From assembly GCF_014203895.1 (NCBI RefSeq), contig NZ_JACHJY010000001.1, positions 620,001 through 684,000 on the forward strand: a DNA stretch of 64,000 nucleotides. The letters run 5' to 3'. Position 1 is the stretch's first letter. Every line of letters starts with the position of its first letter. Position numbers and translations under genes: made by a program. The notes beneath the pieces are model-generated. The model did no database searches. It was not told where the DNA came from and saw only the letters and a list, made by a program, of their open reading frames with translations. Below are positions 1 to 7,379 of this stretch, in pieces. The stretch is from Streptomyces nymphaeiformis (GTDB lineage Bacteria; Actinomycetota; Actinomycetes; Streptomycetales; Streptomycetaceae).

Positions 1-2029
1 CGGACTGGCTCGCGGTGCCGGTCTCGACGTGTCCGGCGAGGCGGCGGAGGAAGTCCGCGCTGGCCGGGGAGGTGAGGGTGACGTCGTACCAGTGGTGGGC
101 GGTGGAGACGTCGACGCTGTGGGTCGTGGTGCCCTTCGGGACGGCGAGGGACACCGTGGTGCCGTAGGCGTTCGCGATGTTCACCGTCGTCGCCGCGCCC
201 GCGTTGGCGAAGGTGAGGTCCAGGGTGCCGGCGGCCGCGTTGTGCCGGGCCGTGACCTCGGGGACGGCCGTCTTGCCGGGGGAGCGGAAGCGGCGGAGGA
301 AGCCGTTGGGGCCGTGGACCGTGAGGTCGGTGACGCCCTTGGAGTACTTGGTGTTCCAGCTGTCCGCGATGGACTTGCCCGCTTCGGCCGTGTAGGTCCA
401 CGGGACGTCCGTGCGGTTCGCCGACGTCACGTAGAACTGGGCGCCCGCCGTGGGGCCGCCGCTGAACGTGAGGGTGTAGGTGCCCGCCGTGGTGTCGGCG
501 GCGCCGTCCACGTACGGGGCGTACTTCAGCGGGCGGGTGGGCTTGGCGCCGGCCTCCTGGCGGGGCATCGTGCCGACGGCCGGGGCGGTGGCCAGGAAGT
601 CGGGGTGGCGGTTCTTGTCCGGCGGGTAGTAGCCGGCGGTCGGGGGCAGCGCGGCCGGCTGGGTCTGCGTCTGCGTGAAGTCGAACGCCGCGGTCAGGTC
701 GCCGCAGACGGCCCGGCGCCACGGCGAGATGTTGGGCTCGCGGACCCCGAAGCGGCTCTCCATGAAGCGGATGACCGAGGTGTGGTCGAAGGTCTCGGAG
801 CAGGTGTAGCCGCCGGTGGACCAGGGGGAGACGACGATCATCGGGACGCGGGGGCCGAGGCCGTACGGGCCGGCCGCGTAGCCGGTCTTGCCGTTGAACC
901 AGTCCAGGGAGGTGGCGACCGTGGACTTGCCCCAGGATGCGTCGCCCGGGACGAACGGCGGGACGACGTGGTCGAAGAAGCCGTCGTTCTCGTCGTACGT
1001 GATGAACAGGGCCGTCTTCGCCCACACGTCCGGGTTCGAGGTCAGCGCGTCCAGGACCTGTGCGATGTACCAGGCGCCGTAGTTGGCGGGCCAGTTGGCG
1101 TGCTCCGAGAAGGCCTCCGGCGCGGCGATCCAGGAGATCTGCGGCAGCCGGCCGGCCTGCACGTCGGCGCGCAGGACGTCGAAGTAGCCCTCGCCCGCCT
1201 TGGCGTTCGTGCCCGTGCGGGCCTTGTCGTACAGCGGGTTGCCGGGCTGGGCGTTCCGGTAGTTGTTGAAGTACAGGAGGGAGTTGTCGCCGTAGTTGCC
1301 GCGGAAGGCGTCGTTGATCCAGCCCCAGGAGCCGCCCGCGTTCAGGCCGTCGCCGATGTCCTGGTAGATCTTCCACGAGACCCCCGCCGCCTGCAGGCGC
1401 TCCGGGTAGGTGGTCCAGCCGTAGCCCGCCTCGGCGTTGTTCAGGACGGGGCCGCCGCCCGTGCCGTCGTTGCCGACGTACCCGGTCCACATGTAGTAGC
1501 GGTTCGGGTCGGTCGCCCCGATGAACGAGCAGTGGTACGCGTCGCAGATCGTGAAGGCGTCGGCGAGCGCGTAGTGGAAGGGGATGTCCTCACGGGTGAG
1601 GTGCGCCATCGTGGCCTTGGTCTTGGCCGGGATCCAGTTGTTGTACTTGCCCTTGTTCCACGCGCTCTGGCCGCCCTGCCAGTCGTGGTTCAGGCCCTGG
1701 AGGTACTCCATGCCCAGCTTGTCGCTGCTCGGCCGGAAGGGCAGCGTGGTGTTCCCGGAGTTGTCCTCCTGGTTCCAGACCGACTTGCCGCTGGGCAGGG
1801 TCACCGGGCGCGGGTCGCCGAAGCCCCGTACGCCCTTCATCGCCCCGAAATAGTGGTCGAAGGAACGATTCTCCTGCATCAGGACGACGATGTGCTCGAT
1901 GTCCTGGATCGTGCCGGTGGAACCCTGCGCCGGTATCGCGGCGGCGCGGGCGATGCTCTCCGAGAGCATCGTGAACGCGGCGGCGCCGCCGGTCAGCTGG
2001 AGAAACCGGCGGCGGTTGAGGTCGGCCAT
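1..2029 (-). CDS. Phosphocholine-specific phospholipase C, Tat-exported (3' end outside window)
   Basis: The protein hydrolyses the phosphodiester of phosphatidylcholine-type lipids outside the cell and belongs to the phosphoesterase/acid phosphatase family of non-haemolytic PLCs. The N-terminus NRRRFLQLTGGAAA is a twin-arginine signal with an h-region. Then come the family's QENRSFDHYFG motif (about residue 51), ITYDENDGFFDHV (about 350) and the late DFDHTS-type metal/active-site segment, followed by two C-terminal beta-rich PLC domains. About 676 codons are visible against roughly 685 for the family, so only a few residues and the stop are missing. The ATG at 2029 is chosen because it places RRxFLQ at residues 6-11. 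Phospholipases of this class are commonly phosphate-regulated in Streptomyces. I saw only isolated PHO-like half sites upstream. Confidence 0.93.
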   Translation of the reverse strand, partial: MADLNRRRFLQLTGGAAAFTMLSESIARAAAIPAQGSTGTIQDIEHIVVLMQENRSFDHYFGAMKGVRGFGDPRPVTLPSGKSVWNQEDNSGNTTLPFRPSSDKLGMEYLQGLNHDWQGGQSAWNKGKYNNWIPAKTKATMAHLTREDIPFHYALADAFTICDAYHCSFIGATDPNRYYMWTGYVGNDGTGGGPVLNNAEAGYGWTTYPERLQAAGVSWKIYQDIGDGLNAGGSWGWINDAFRGNYGDNSLLYFNNYRNAQPGNPLYDKARTGTNAKAGEGYFDVLRADVQAGRLPQISWIAAPEAFSEHANWPANYGAWYIAQVLDALTSNPDVWAKTALFITYDENDGFFDHVVPPFVPGDASWGKSTVATSLDWFNGKTGYAAGPYGLGPRVPMIVVSPWSTGGYTCSETFDHTSVIRFMESRFGVREPNISPWRRAVCGDLTAAFDFTQTQTQPAALPPTAGYYPPDKNRHPDFLATAPAVGTMPRQEAGAKPTRPLKYAPYVDGAADTTAGTYTLTFSGGPTAGAQFYVTSANRTDVPWTYTAEAGKSIADSWNTKYSKGVTDLTVHGPNGFLRRFRSPGKTAVPEVTARHNAAAGTLDLTFANAGAATTVNIANAYGTTVSLAVPKGTTTHSVDVSTAHHWYDVTLTSPASADFLRRLAGHVETGTASQS

Positions 2030-2209
2030 GGGGGAGTTGCCCTCCGGGTGTGAGTACGACAGTGGGGGTGCGGGTGCGACGGCCGGGCGGACCGGCCGAC
2101 GGGCGCCCCACAGGAGAGCGCCCGTGAACCACCGCCCGGCGGCCGTCCCATGACTGCCCGTCGTACGGCAGATGAACCCCCATGCCCGAACGTGAAAACC
2201 CACAACCGA

Positions 2210-2243
2210 ACGCCCCTGGTGGGCGGATGGCCACCAGGGGCGT
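2210..2243 (-). terminator. Hairpin terminator downstream of ohr
   Basis: Two perfect 13-bp arms (ACGCCCCTGGTGG at 2210-2222 and its complement at 2231-2243) enclose an 8-nt loop. On the minus strand the hairpin lies about 65 nt after the ohr stop and is followed by a short T-rich stretch (GGTTTTC). It separates ohr from the phospholipase gene, which is read in the same direction. Confidence 0.75.
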
Positions 2244-2307
2244 GCGGAAGGCAACAGAAAACCACTCGATGGCGACCGCTCGTCTGCGCGGCCGCCCGGT
2301 TCCCCGA

Positions 2308-2724
2308 CTACTCGGCGACGAGCTCGACCTCGATGTTCCCGCGGGTGGCCTTCGAGTACGGGCAGAAGGCGTGCGTCTTCTTCAGCAGGGTGAGGCCCGC
2401 CTCGCCCTGGAGGTGGTCGGGGAACTCGGCGCGCATCACGACCGCGAGGCCGAAGCCGCCGTCCGTCGCGTCCTTGCCGATGGAGACCTCGGCGGTGACG
2501 GAGACCTCGGAGATGTCGATCCGCTCCTGGCGGGCGATCACGCCCATGGCGCTGGCGAAGCAGGCCGCGTACCCGGCGGCGAAGAGCTGCTCCGGGTTGG
2601 TGCCCTGACCGTTGCCGCCGAGCGCCTCGGGGTGGGCGAGGGGGAGGTCGAGGCGGCCGTCGGAGCTGACGGCGCGGCCCTCGCGGCCGTTGGCGGTGGC
2701 GACGGCGGTGTAGATCGCGTCCAT
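2308..2724 (-). CDS. ohr: Organic hydroperoxide resistance protein Ohr
   Basis: This is a thiol peroxidase that reduces organic (fatty acid) hydroperoxides, using lipoylated proteins as electron donors in the known family. The 138-residue length is typical. The two catalytic cysteines are present in their motifs: AAGYAACFASA (peroxidatic, near residue 55) and FCPYSKATRGN (resolving, near 120). The first residues MDAIYTAVATANGR match the Ohr N-terminal strand, supporting the start at 2724, which is preceded on its own strand by a GGACGGAAGA-type ribosome site. It is divergent from ohrR, and its likely promoter sits inside the OhrR operator. A paralogue lies at 24230-24652. Confidence 0.95.
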   Translation of the reverse strand: MDAIYTAVATANGREGRAVSSDGRLDLPLAHPEALGGNGQGTNPEQLFAAGYAACFASAMGVIARQERIDISEVSVTAEVSIGKDATDGGFGLAVVMRAEFPDHLQGEAGLTLLKKTHAFCPYSKATRGNIEVELVAE

Positions 2725-2761
2725 GGGGTTCTTCCGTCCTGTCGTGTCCGGTGGAGTGGTT

Positions 2762-2795
2762 CTATTAATAGCGCACTATTAAGTTGTGCACAACT
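2762..2795. promoter_or_regulatory. OhrR operator and ohr promoter (tandem palindromes)
   Basis: The 107-bp gap between ohr and ohrR holds two adjacent palindromes. TTAATAG-CGCA-CTATTAA spans 2765-2782 and includes the smaller palindrome CTATTAATAG at 2762-2771. AGTTGTGCACAACT spans 2782-2795. Reading toward ohr, TTGTGC (2793-2788) and TATTAA (2770-2765) form -35/-10 hexamers with exactly 17 bp between them, each hexamer lying inside one palindrome. A repressor bound here would block ohr directly. The symmetry is seen directly; assignment to OhrR is inferred from position and from the palindromic AT-rich sites known for this family. Confidence 0.75.
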
Positions 2796-2831
2796 CAATC
2801 GCGTGTGAGGAGCCTCGCGTACCCTGGAGCC

Positions 2832-3323
2832 ATGGAGACGCTCGACACGGTGCCGGACGAGGACTTCCTCCGGCTCGACCACCAGATCTGCTTCTCGCTG
2901 CACGCGGCGACCCGCGCCTTCAACGGCGTCTACCGCGAGGCTCTCAAGGAGCTCGGGCTCACCTACCCCCAGTACCTCGTCATGCTCGTGCTCTGGGAGC
3001 ACGGCGAGCTGCCCGTGAAGGGCATCGGCGAGCGCCTGCGGCTCGACTCCGGAACCCTGTCGCCGCTGCTCAAGCGCCTGGAGGCGGCCGGACACGTCGA
3101 GCGCCGCCGCAGCCCCGAGGACGAGCGGTCCGTCACGGTCCGCCTCACCGCGGACGGCACCGCCCTGCGCGAGAAGGCTCTCGCCGTACCGCGCCGCATC
3201 GCCGCCGCGACGGGCCTGGAGGTCGCGGAGATCGTCGACCTCCGCGAACGCCTCGACGCCCTGGCCGCCCGCCTCGACGCGGTCGACCCGGACGACCTCG
3301 GGAGCTGCGCGACGGGGGCGTGA
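2832..3323 (+). CDS. ohrR: MarR-family peroxide-sensing repressor OhrR
   Basis: This is a dimeric winged-helix repressor that releases DNA when a conserved N-terminal cysteine is oxidised by organic peroxides. The protein is 163 aa. LDHQICFSLHAATRAF carries the cysteine at about residue 19, at the position of the sensing Cys of B. subtilis and S. coelicolor OhrR. The winged helix (LPVKGIGERLRLDSGTLSPL, then RRSPEDERSVTVRLT) follows. The ATG at 2832 is preferred over an upstream GTG because that extension would run through the operator. It is divergent from ohr, so autoregulation is expected. Confidence 0.93.
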   Translation: METLDTVPDEDFLRLDHQICFSLHAATRAFNGVYREALKELGLTYPQYLVMLVLWEHGELPVKGIGERLRLDSGTLSPLLKRLEAAGHVERRRSPEDERSVTVRLTADGTALREKALAVPRRIAAATGLEVAEIVDLRERLDALAARLDAVDPDDLGSCATGA

Positions 3324-3370
3324 CGGGCGGGGGCGGGGGGACCTGGCTTCCGGGGCGCGGCCTGCCCGTC

Positions 3371-3400
3371 GGGCCCCGGAGAGCCGTGGCTCCGGGGCCC
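3371..3400. terminator. Bidirectional terminator between ohrR and the ketosynthase gene
   Basis: Perfect 11-bp GC arms GGGCCCCGGAG / CTCCGGGGCCC (3371-3381 and 3390-3400) with an 8-nt loop lie between the two convergent stop codons. Confidence 0.7.
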
Positions 3401-3420
3401 CGCTCGCCGCCGGCAGGCGG

Positions 3421-4710
3421 CTACGGCGCCGTGATCACCAGCGCCGCGTTGTGCCCGCCGAAGCCCACCGACGTGGAGAGCGCGGTCCTGAGCCGTGCCC
3501 CCCGGGCCGTCGTGGGGACGTCCAGGTCGATGCCCTCGCCCGGTTCCGCGAAGTTCGCCGTCGGCGGCACCGTCTGCTCCGCCAGCGACAGCACCGTGAG
3601 CGCCGCCTCCACCGCGCCCGCCGCGCCGAGCAGGTGCCCGGTGACCCCCTTCGTCGACGTCACCGGCGGCCGGTGCGGCAGGAGCGCCGCGAGCACCGCC
3701 GCCTCCACGGCGTCACCGCGCGGCGTGCCCGTCCCGTGCGCGTTCACCAGGTCCACGTCGCCCGGCACGAGCCCCGCCTCCGCGAGCGCGCCCCGGACCG
3801 CCGCCGTCAGGCCCGAGCCGTCCGGCCGGGGCGCCACCACGTGGTGCGCGTCCGACGTCGCCCCGTAGCCGGTGACCAGCGCCCGGGGCCCGGCCCCGCG
3901 CGCGGCGGCGTCCGCCGGCCGCTCCAGGACCAGGAACCCCGCGCCCTCCGCCATCACGAAGCCGTCCCGGTCCCGGTCGAACGGCCGCAGCCCGCCCGCC
4001 GGGTCGTCGAACCGGTGGGACAGCGCCCGGAGCCGGTCGAAGCCCGCGATGTAGAACGGGCTCAGCGAGGCGTCGGCCCCGCCCGCCAGGACGATGTCGC
4101 AGCGGCCGAGGGCCAGCAGGTCGAGCGCGACGCCGATCGCCGTGGCGCCCGCCGCGCACGCCGTGCTCACCGCCGTCGACGGCCCGCGGATCCCGAACTC
4201 GACGGCCAGCTGCCCCGCGACCGCGTTCGGCAGCGCGCCCGGCACCGCGAACGGGGACATGTCCCCGGGCCCGTCCGCCCGCAGCACCTCCCGCTGCGCC
4301 TCGAACGTGAGGACCCCGCCCGCCCCGACCCCGGCGACCACGCCGACCCGGGCCCCGTCCCACCCGGCGGGGTCCAGGCCGGCGTCGGCGAGCGCCTCCC
4401 GCGCCGCGACCAGCGCGAGCAGCGCGCTGCGGTCGGGCCGCCGCGCGGTCACCGCCCTGCCGAGGTCCCCGGGGAGCCCGGGCGCCCGGCAGGCGAGATG
4501 GCGCAGGCCGTCCCACTCCTCGAGGACGGCGGTGGCCTTCCCGGCCCGGACGGTCTCCCAGGTCGTCGCGGCGTCCGCCCCGGCGGGGGTGAAGAGGCCG
4601 ACGCCGGTGACGGCGGCCGCGTGGCCGCGCCGGGCGCCCGCCGCCCCCGTGCCGTGGCCGGCGCCCTCCGTGCCCGGCGCCCCCGGCCCGCCGGGCGGCC
4701 GCTCGGCCAT
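3421..4710 (-). CDS. Beta-ketoacyl-ACP synthase (FabF-like, in the terpene cyclase cluster)
   Basis: This is a decarboxylating Claisen condensing enzyme that extends an acyl-ACP with malonyl-ACP. The 429 residues carry a complete thiolase-fold triad: Cys185 in STACAAGA, His325 in NAHGTGTP and His359 in GVTGHLLGAAG. The closing SVGFGGHNAAL is typical of KAS II. It has an extra Gly/Pro/Ala-rich N-terminal tail of about 30 residues that the housekeeping FabF at 38161-39423 lacks. No chain-length factor is adjacent, so it acts alone rather than as a KSalpha/KSbeta pair. Its ATG overlaps the stop of the ACP gene by one base (TGATG), so the two are translationally coupled. The acyl product is unknown. 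Confidence 0.9.
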   Translation of the reverse strand: MAERPPGGPGAPGTEGAGHGTGAAGARRGHAAAVTGVGLFTPAGADAATTWETVRAGKATAVLEEWDGLRHLACRAPGLPGDLGRAVTARRPDRSALLALVAAREALADAGLDPAGWDGARVGVVAGVGAGGVLTFEAQREVLRADGPGDMSPFAVPGALPNAVAGQLAVEFGIRGPSTAVSTACAAGATAIGVALDLLALGRCDIVLAGGADASLSPFYIAGFDRLRALSHRFDDPAGGLRPFDRDRDGFVMAEGAGFLVLERPADAAARGAGPRALVTGYGATSDAHHVVAPRPDGSGLTAAVRGALAEAGLVPGDVDLVNAHGTGTPRGDAVEAAVLAALLPHRPPVTSTKGVTGHLLGAAGAVEAALTVLSLAEQTVPPTANFAEPGEGIDLDVPTTARGARLRTALSTSVGFGGHNAALVITAP

Positions 4711-4940
4711 CAGGCCACCCCCGCGTACCGGGCGACGAGCCCCTCGATCGCCGTGACGGTCGGCGCCGCGTACAGCTCCTCCTCCGGGACCGGGACCCCC
4801 CGTTCCTTGCGGAGCACGAGGGCGAGTTCCGTGAGCAGGAGGGAGTCGAGTCCGGCCTCCTCACGGGTGGACTCCGGGGTGATGTCGTCCGGGTCGAGGC
4901 CGAGCGACACGAGCAGGGTCTTCAGTTCGTCGAAGGTCAT
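4710..4940 (-). CDS. Acyl carrier protein (cluster-specific)
   Basis: This is a 76-residue carrier protein. The phosphopantetheine attachment serine is Ser33 in EAGLDSLLLTEL. The acidic helix II and the short loop PEEELYAAPTVTAIEG are as in ACPs. It resembles type II PKS or FAS carriers but diverges from the housekeeping AcpP (39518-39766), whose motif is DLDVDSLSMVE. It sits 15 nt downstream of the terpene cyclase gene and overlaps the ketosynthase start, so all three are probably one operon. It would hold the acyl chain made by the neighbouring ketosynthase. The loading partner is not visible here. Confidence 0.9.
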   Translation of the reverse strand: MTFDELKTLLVSLGLDPDDITPESTREEAGLDSLLLTELALVLRKERGVPVPEEELYAAPTVTAIEGLVARYAGVA

Positions 4941-4955
4941 GGCGTTCCTCTGGGG

Positions 4956-6554
4956 TCAGCGCGTCGCGTACGCGCGCGCGTGGTTCAGGCCGAGCAGCAC
5001 GCACACGTCCGTCAGGAGCGGCACGTGGTACGCGAGCGGCCGGGGCCCGGCCTGGTCGGGGCGGGAGACGAAGCCGCCGTCCGGCCGCTGCCGTTCGAGC
5101 AGGTGGTGCACCGCCCGCCCGGTCGCACCCCGGGCGGACGGCACGGTCGGTGTCCGGGCCACCGCGATCAGCGCGTACGCCGTACTGATCGGGTCGCTCG
5201 GATCGGACGGCACGTGGCCCCAGCCGCCGTCCGCGTTCTGTGTGTCGAGCAGCCGCTCCACCGCCCGCGCCCGGCCCCGCGCGACCTCGGTGCGGGCCGG
5301 GTGGCCGGGCGCCACGGCCAGGAAGGAGTCGTGGGCGAGGACCGTACGGAACAGGGCGTTGCTCTCGTTCAGGCTCCAGCTGCGCTCGAACGGCCCGGGG
5401 GCCTCCTGCCGGGCCGTCGCGAACCGTACGGCGGCCTCCACCGCGGCCCGGTGCGCGGGCTCGGGGGCGAGGGCGTTCACGGCGGCGGCCGTTATCGCCA
5501 CCTCGGAGGCGGTGCCGCGCTCGAAGGTCGGGAAGCCGCCGTCCGCGCCCTGCCGGGCCAGCAGGTACCGCTCGCCGGCCGCCACCTCCGCGCCGAAGAG
5601 GCCCGGCCCCGCCGCCCGCAGGAACTCCACGCAGTACGAGGTGTCGTCCACGTCGCTCTGCGCGACACCCCGGTCGAAGCCCCAGCCGCCGTCCGGGTTC
5701 CGGTGCTCGGCCAGGGCCGCCGCGAGGGCCCGCAGGGTGTGCGCGGGGGCGCCCGCGCCGGCCAGGGCGAGTCCGCCGGTCGCCGTCGCGAAGACGTCCA
5801 TGCCCGTGATGAACGGCAGCCCGCCGTCCTCGCGCAGCCGGCCGCGCAGCTCCCGCGCCCGCGCCCGTACGGCCTCCGCGTACCGGGGGTGGAACCGCAG
5901 CGCGAGCAGGGCGAGGACGCGGGCGAGATGGTTGCCGTACGGGGGAGGGCCGGGCAGCGAGCAGGGTTCGAGCGCCCGCCAGTCCTCCTCCGTGACGAGC
6001 CCCGGCGCGCCGGTCCCGAAGGCGTACAGGACCTTGAGGGCGGCCATCTCCGTGATCAGCCAGCGCTGTTGGCCGTGCGCCTCGAACAGGGCCTCGGGGG
6101 AGTGGACTTCGGGGAAGGAGTGGGCGCCCAGCTCGGCCAGGAGCGTCCGGAACATCAGCCGTTTGCGCCCGGCGGTGAAGTGGTCGAAGCCGCCGAGCAG
6201 CCGGGCGAGCGCCCCCCGCCCGTCCACGTACTCGCCGAGGGCGGCACGGGCCGCGGCCTCCTGCACGGGGTCGGGGGCGCCCTCGTCGACGGCGGTCTTC
6301 AGGCGGCGGGTGAGCCGCTCCTGGGCGTCCGGGTCCACGCCCGTCACCGTGAGCAGCCGCAGGGCCAGGGCGGACTCCAGGATCCGGCTGTCGCACGGGG
6401 CCCGGAGCAGCCCGTCGGGACCGGCGGCGGCCACCAGGCGGGTGGCGAGCCGGGCGCGGGCGCGGTCGAGCGGCCCGGTCCCCGGGAGGGGCTCCGGCCG
6501 GGGTCCGGGGACGGCGAGGGAGACGCCGGGTAAGGGCAGCGCGCAGTGCGTCAT
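4956..6554 (-). CDS. Class II (DxDD) terpene cyclase-like protein
   Basis: This is a 532-residue protein of the prenyltransferase/squalene-oxidase repeat fold. The protonating DxDD motif is present as DVDD at residues 301-304 (SDVDDTSYCVEFL), the signature of squalene-hopene and copalyl-diphosphate-type cyclases. QW-like repeats occur around it (NPDGGWGFD, GADGGFPTFE, NADGGWGHVP, RPDGGFVS). The length of about 530 fits bacterial class II diterpene or sesquiterpene cyclases better than squalene-hopene cyclases (about 630-680). No class I DDxxD motif is apparent, so a diphosphate group, if present, should be retained. The ATG at 6554 has AAGGA about 10 nt upstream; a longer start at 6629 has no site. 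No prenyl diphosphate synthase is encoded nearby. Substrate is unknown. Confidence 0.82.
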   Translation of the reverse strand: MTHCALPLPGVSLAVPGPRPEPLPGTGPLDRARARLATRLVAAAGPDGLLRAPCDSRILESALALRLLTVTGVDPDAQERLTRRLKTAVDEGAPDPVQEAAARAALGEYVDGRGALARLLGGFDHFTAGRKRLMFRTLLAELGAHSFPEVHSPEALFEAHGQQRWLITEMAALKVLYAFGTGAPGLVTEEDWRALEPCSLPGPPPYGNHLARVLALLALRFHPRYAEAVRARARELRGRLREDGGLPFITGMDVFATATGGLALAGAGAPAHTLRALAAALAEHRNPDGGWGFDRGVAQSDVDDTSYCVEFLRAAGPGLFGAEVAAGERYLLARQGADGGFPTFERGTASEVAITAAAVNALAPEPAHRAAVEAAVRFATARQEAPGPFERSWSLNESNALFRTVLAHDSFLAVAPGHPARTEVARGRARAVERLLDTQNADGGWGHVPSDPSDPISTAYALIAVARTPTVPSARGATGRAVHHLLERQRPDGGFVSRPDQAGPRPLAYHVPLLTDVCVLLGLNHARAYATR

Positions 6555-6634
6555 GGGGGAGGTGTCCTTCGGGGATGTCGTACGAGAGGTGGGGCGAGGG
6601 GCGACGGCCGACGGGGGAGGCGATGCCACGCGGT

Positions 6635-6820
6635 CTCCGGGCCTCGGGGGGCGGTGTGCGGGGGATGGGCGCCGGGCGGTCTCCGGACCTCGGGGTGGTG
6701 TGCGGGGGATGGGCGCCGGGCGGGCTCCGGGCTTCGGGGTGGTGTGCGGGGGGCGGGCGACGCGCGGGCTCCGGGCTTCGGGGTGGTGTGCGGGGGACGG
6801 GCGCCGCGCGGGCTCCGCGC
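6635..6820. repeat. Four tandem 44-46 bp repeats between Nudix and cyclase genes
   Basis: Units begin with CTCCGG at 6635, 6681, 6725 and 6769, with a partial fifth at 6813. The first unit is 46 bp and the other three are exactly 44 bp. Each holds the core CGGGGTGGTGTGCGGGGG or a near copy. The array fills most of the 276-bp gap between the Nudix stop and the cyclase start. The unit is not a multiple of three and no gene of its own is supported, so this is non-coding. It may influence transcription of the cyclase-ACP-KS operon. Confidence 0.85.
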
Positions 6821-6830
6821 ACGGCGGCGG

Positions 6831-7379
6831 TCAGGCGGGGAACAGGCGCCGTACGGCCTCCGCGCCGGCCGGGACCAGCGGGGTGTAGCCGCCGGTCATG
6901 ACCGCGAGCGGCGCGACGAAGCCGCACCAGGCGATCTCCTGCGGATCCGGCCGGGGCGCGCGGTCCGCCACCCAGCGGTGGACCGTCAGGAAGCAGGCGC
7001 CGTGCGGATCGTCGACGCGGACCCGGTACGCCTCGGTCAGACCGGGCGCCCGCTCCCAGCCCAGCTCCTCCCGGAGCTCCCGGAGCGCGGCCGTGCGGTA
7101 CTCCTCGCCGCTGCGGACCGCCCCGCCGACCAGGACGTCGTAGTGGCCCGGGTACGCCGGGGCCGAGGCGGTCCGCCGGTAGAGGAGGACCCGGCCGGCG
7201 TGGTCGGTGCAGACGGTCGCCGCGTACCGGCGCAGCAGCCCGGTGGGAGGCCCGGCGGCCCGCCCGCCCTGGGCCACCACCCGGTCCCCGGGATCGACGT
7301 AGTCGACGCGCTCGGAGCCGTACCCCTCGGAACCACGGCCCGCCGAGGAGGCGTGGTCCCCGGACGGCGTCGCGTTCAC
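6831..7379 (-). CDS. Nudix hydrolase (terpene cyclase cluster)
   Basis: This 182-residue protein has a complete Nudix box, G-x5-E-x7-REL-REELGW, at about residues 90-112 (GAVRSGEEY then RELREELGW). Such enzymes hydrolyse a diphosphate linked to another group. The preceding LYRRTASAPAYPGHYD resembles the substrate loop of YfcD/isopentenyl-diphosphate-isomerase-like Nudix proteins. However, the isomerase's catalytic cysteine is replaced (VLVGGAV), so isomerase activity is unlikely. The GTG start at 7379 overlaps the P450 stop (GTGA), a coupled junction. Next to a DxDD cyclase, an attractive inference is removal of the diphosphate from the cyclised product, but the true substrate cannot be told from sequence. 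Confidence 0.85.
   Translation of the reverse strand: MNATPSGDHASSAGRGSEGYGSERVDYVDPGDRVVAQGGRAAGPPTGLLRRYAATVCTDHAGRVLLYRRTASAPAYPGHYDVLVGGAVRSGEEYRTAALRELREELGWERAPGLTEAYRVRVDDPHGACFLTVHRWVADRAPRPDPQEIAWCGFVAPLAVMTGGYTPLVPAGAEAVRRLFPA

Noticed and set aside
29..2053. Very long plus-strand ORF opposite the phospholipase gene
   Set aside because: It is an antisense shadow of the minus-strand gene: low-complexity Arg/Gly/Val protein with no ribosome site or recognisable domain, whereas the minus strand encodes a Tat-exported phospholipase.
2100..2180. PHO box upstream of phospholipase C
   Set aside because: GTTCATCTGCC and GTTCACGGGCG half-sites occur but are not adjacent 11-bp repeats, so PhoP control cannot be claimed from this.
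3451..6888. 1145-codon plus-strand ORF across KS, ACP and cyclase
   Set aside because: Arg-rich, repetitive translation typical of GC-rich antisense frames; the minus-strand genes explain the region.
4861..6927. 688-codon minus-strand ORF covering the cyclase
   Set aside because: It is in a different frame from the cyclase and has no domain; the DxDD protein in the other frame is the real gene.
6831..7379. Isopentenyl-diphosphate isomerase
   Set aside because: Nudix box and an upstream loop are similar, but the isomerase's catalytic cysteine (in its NSVCGHP-type motif) is absent.
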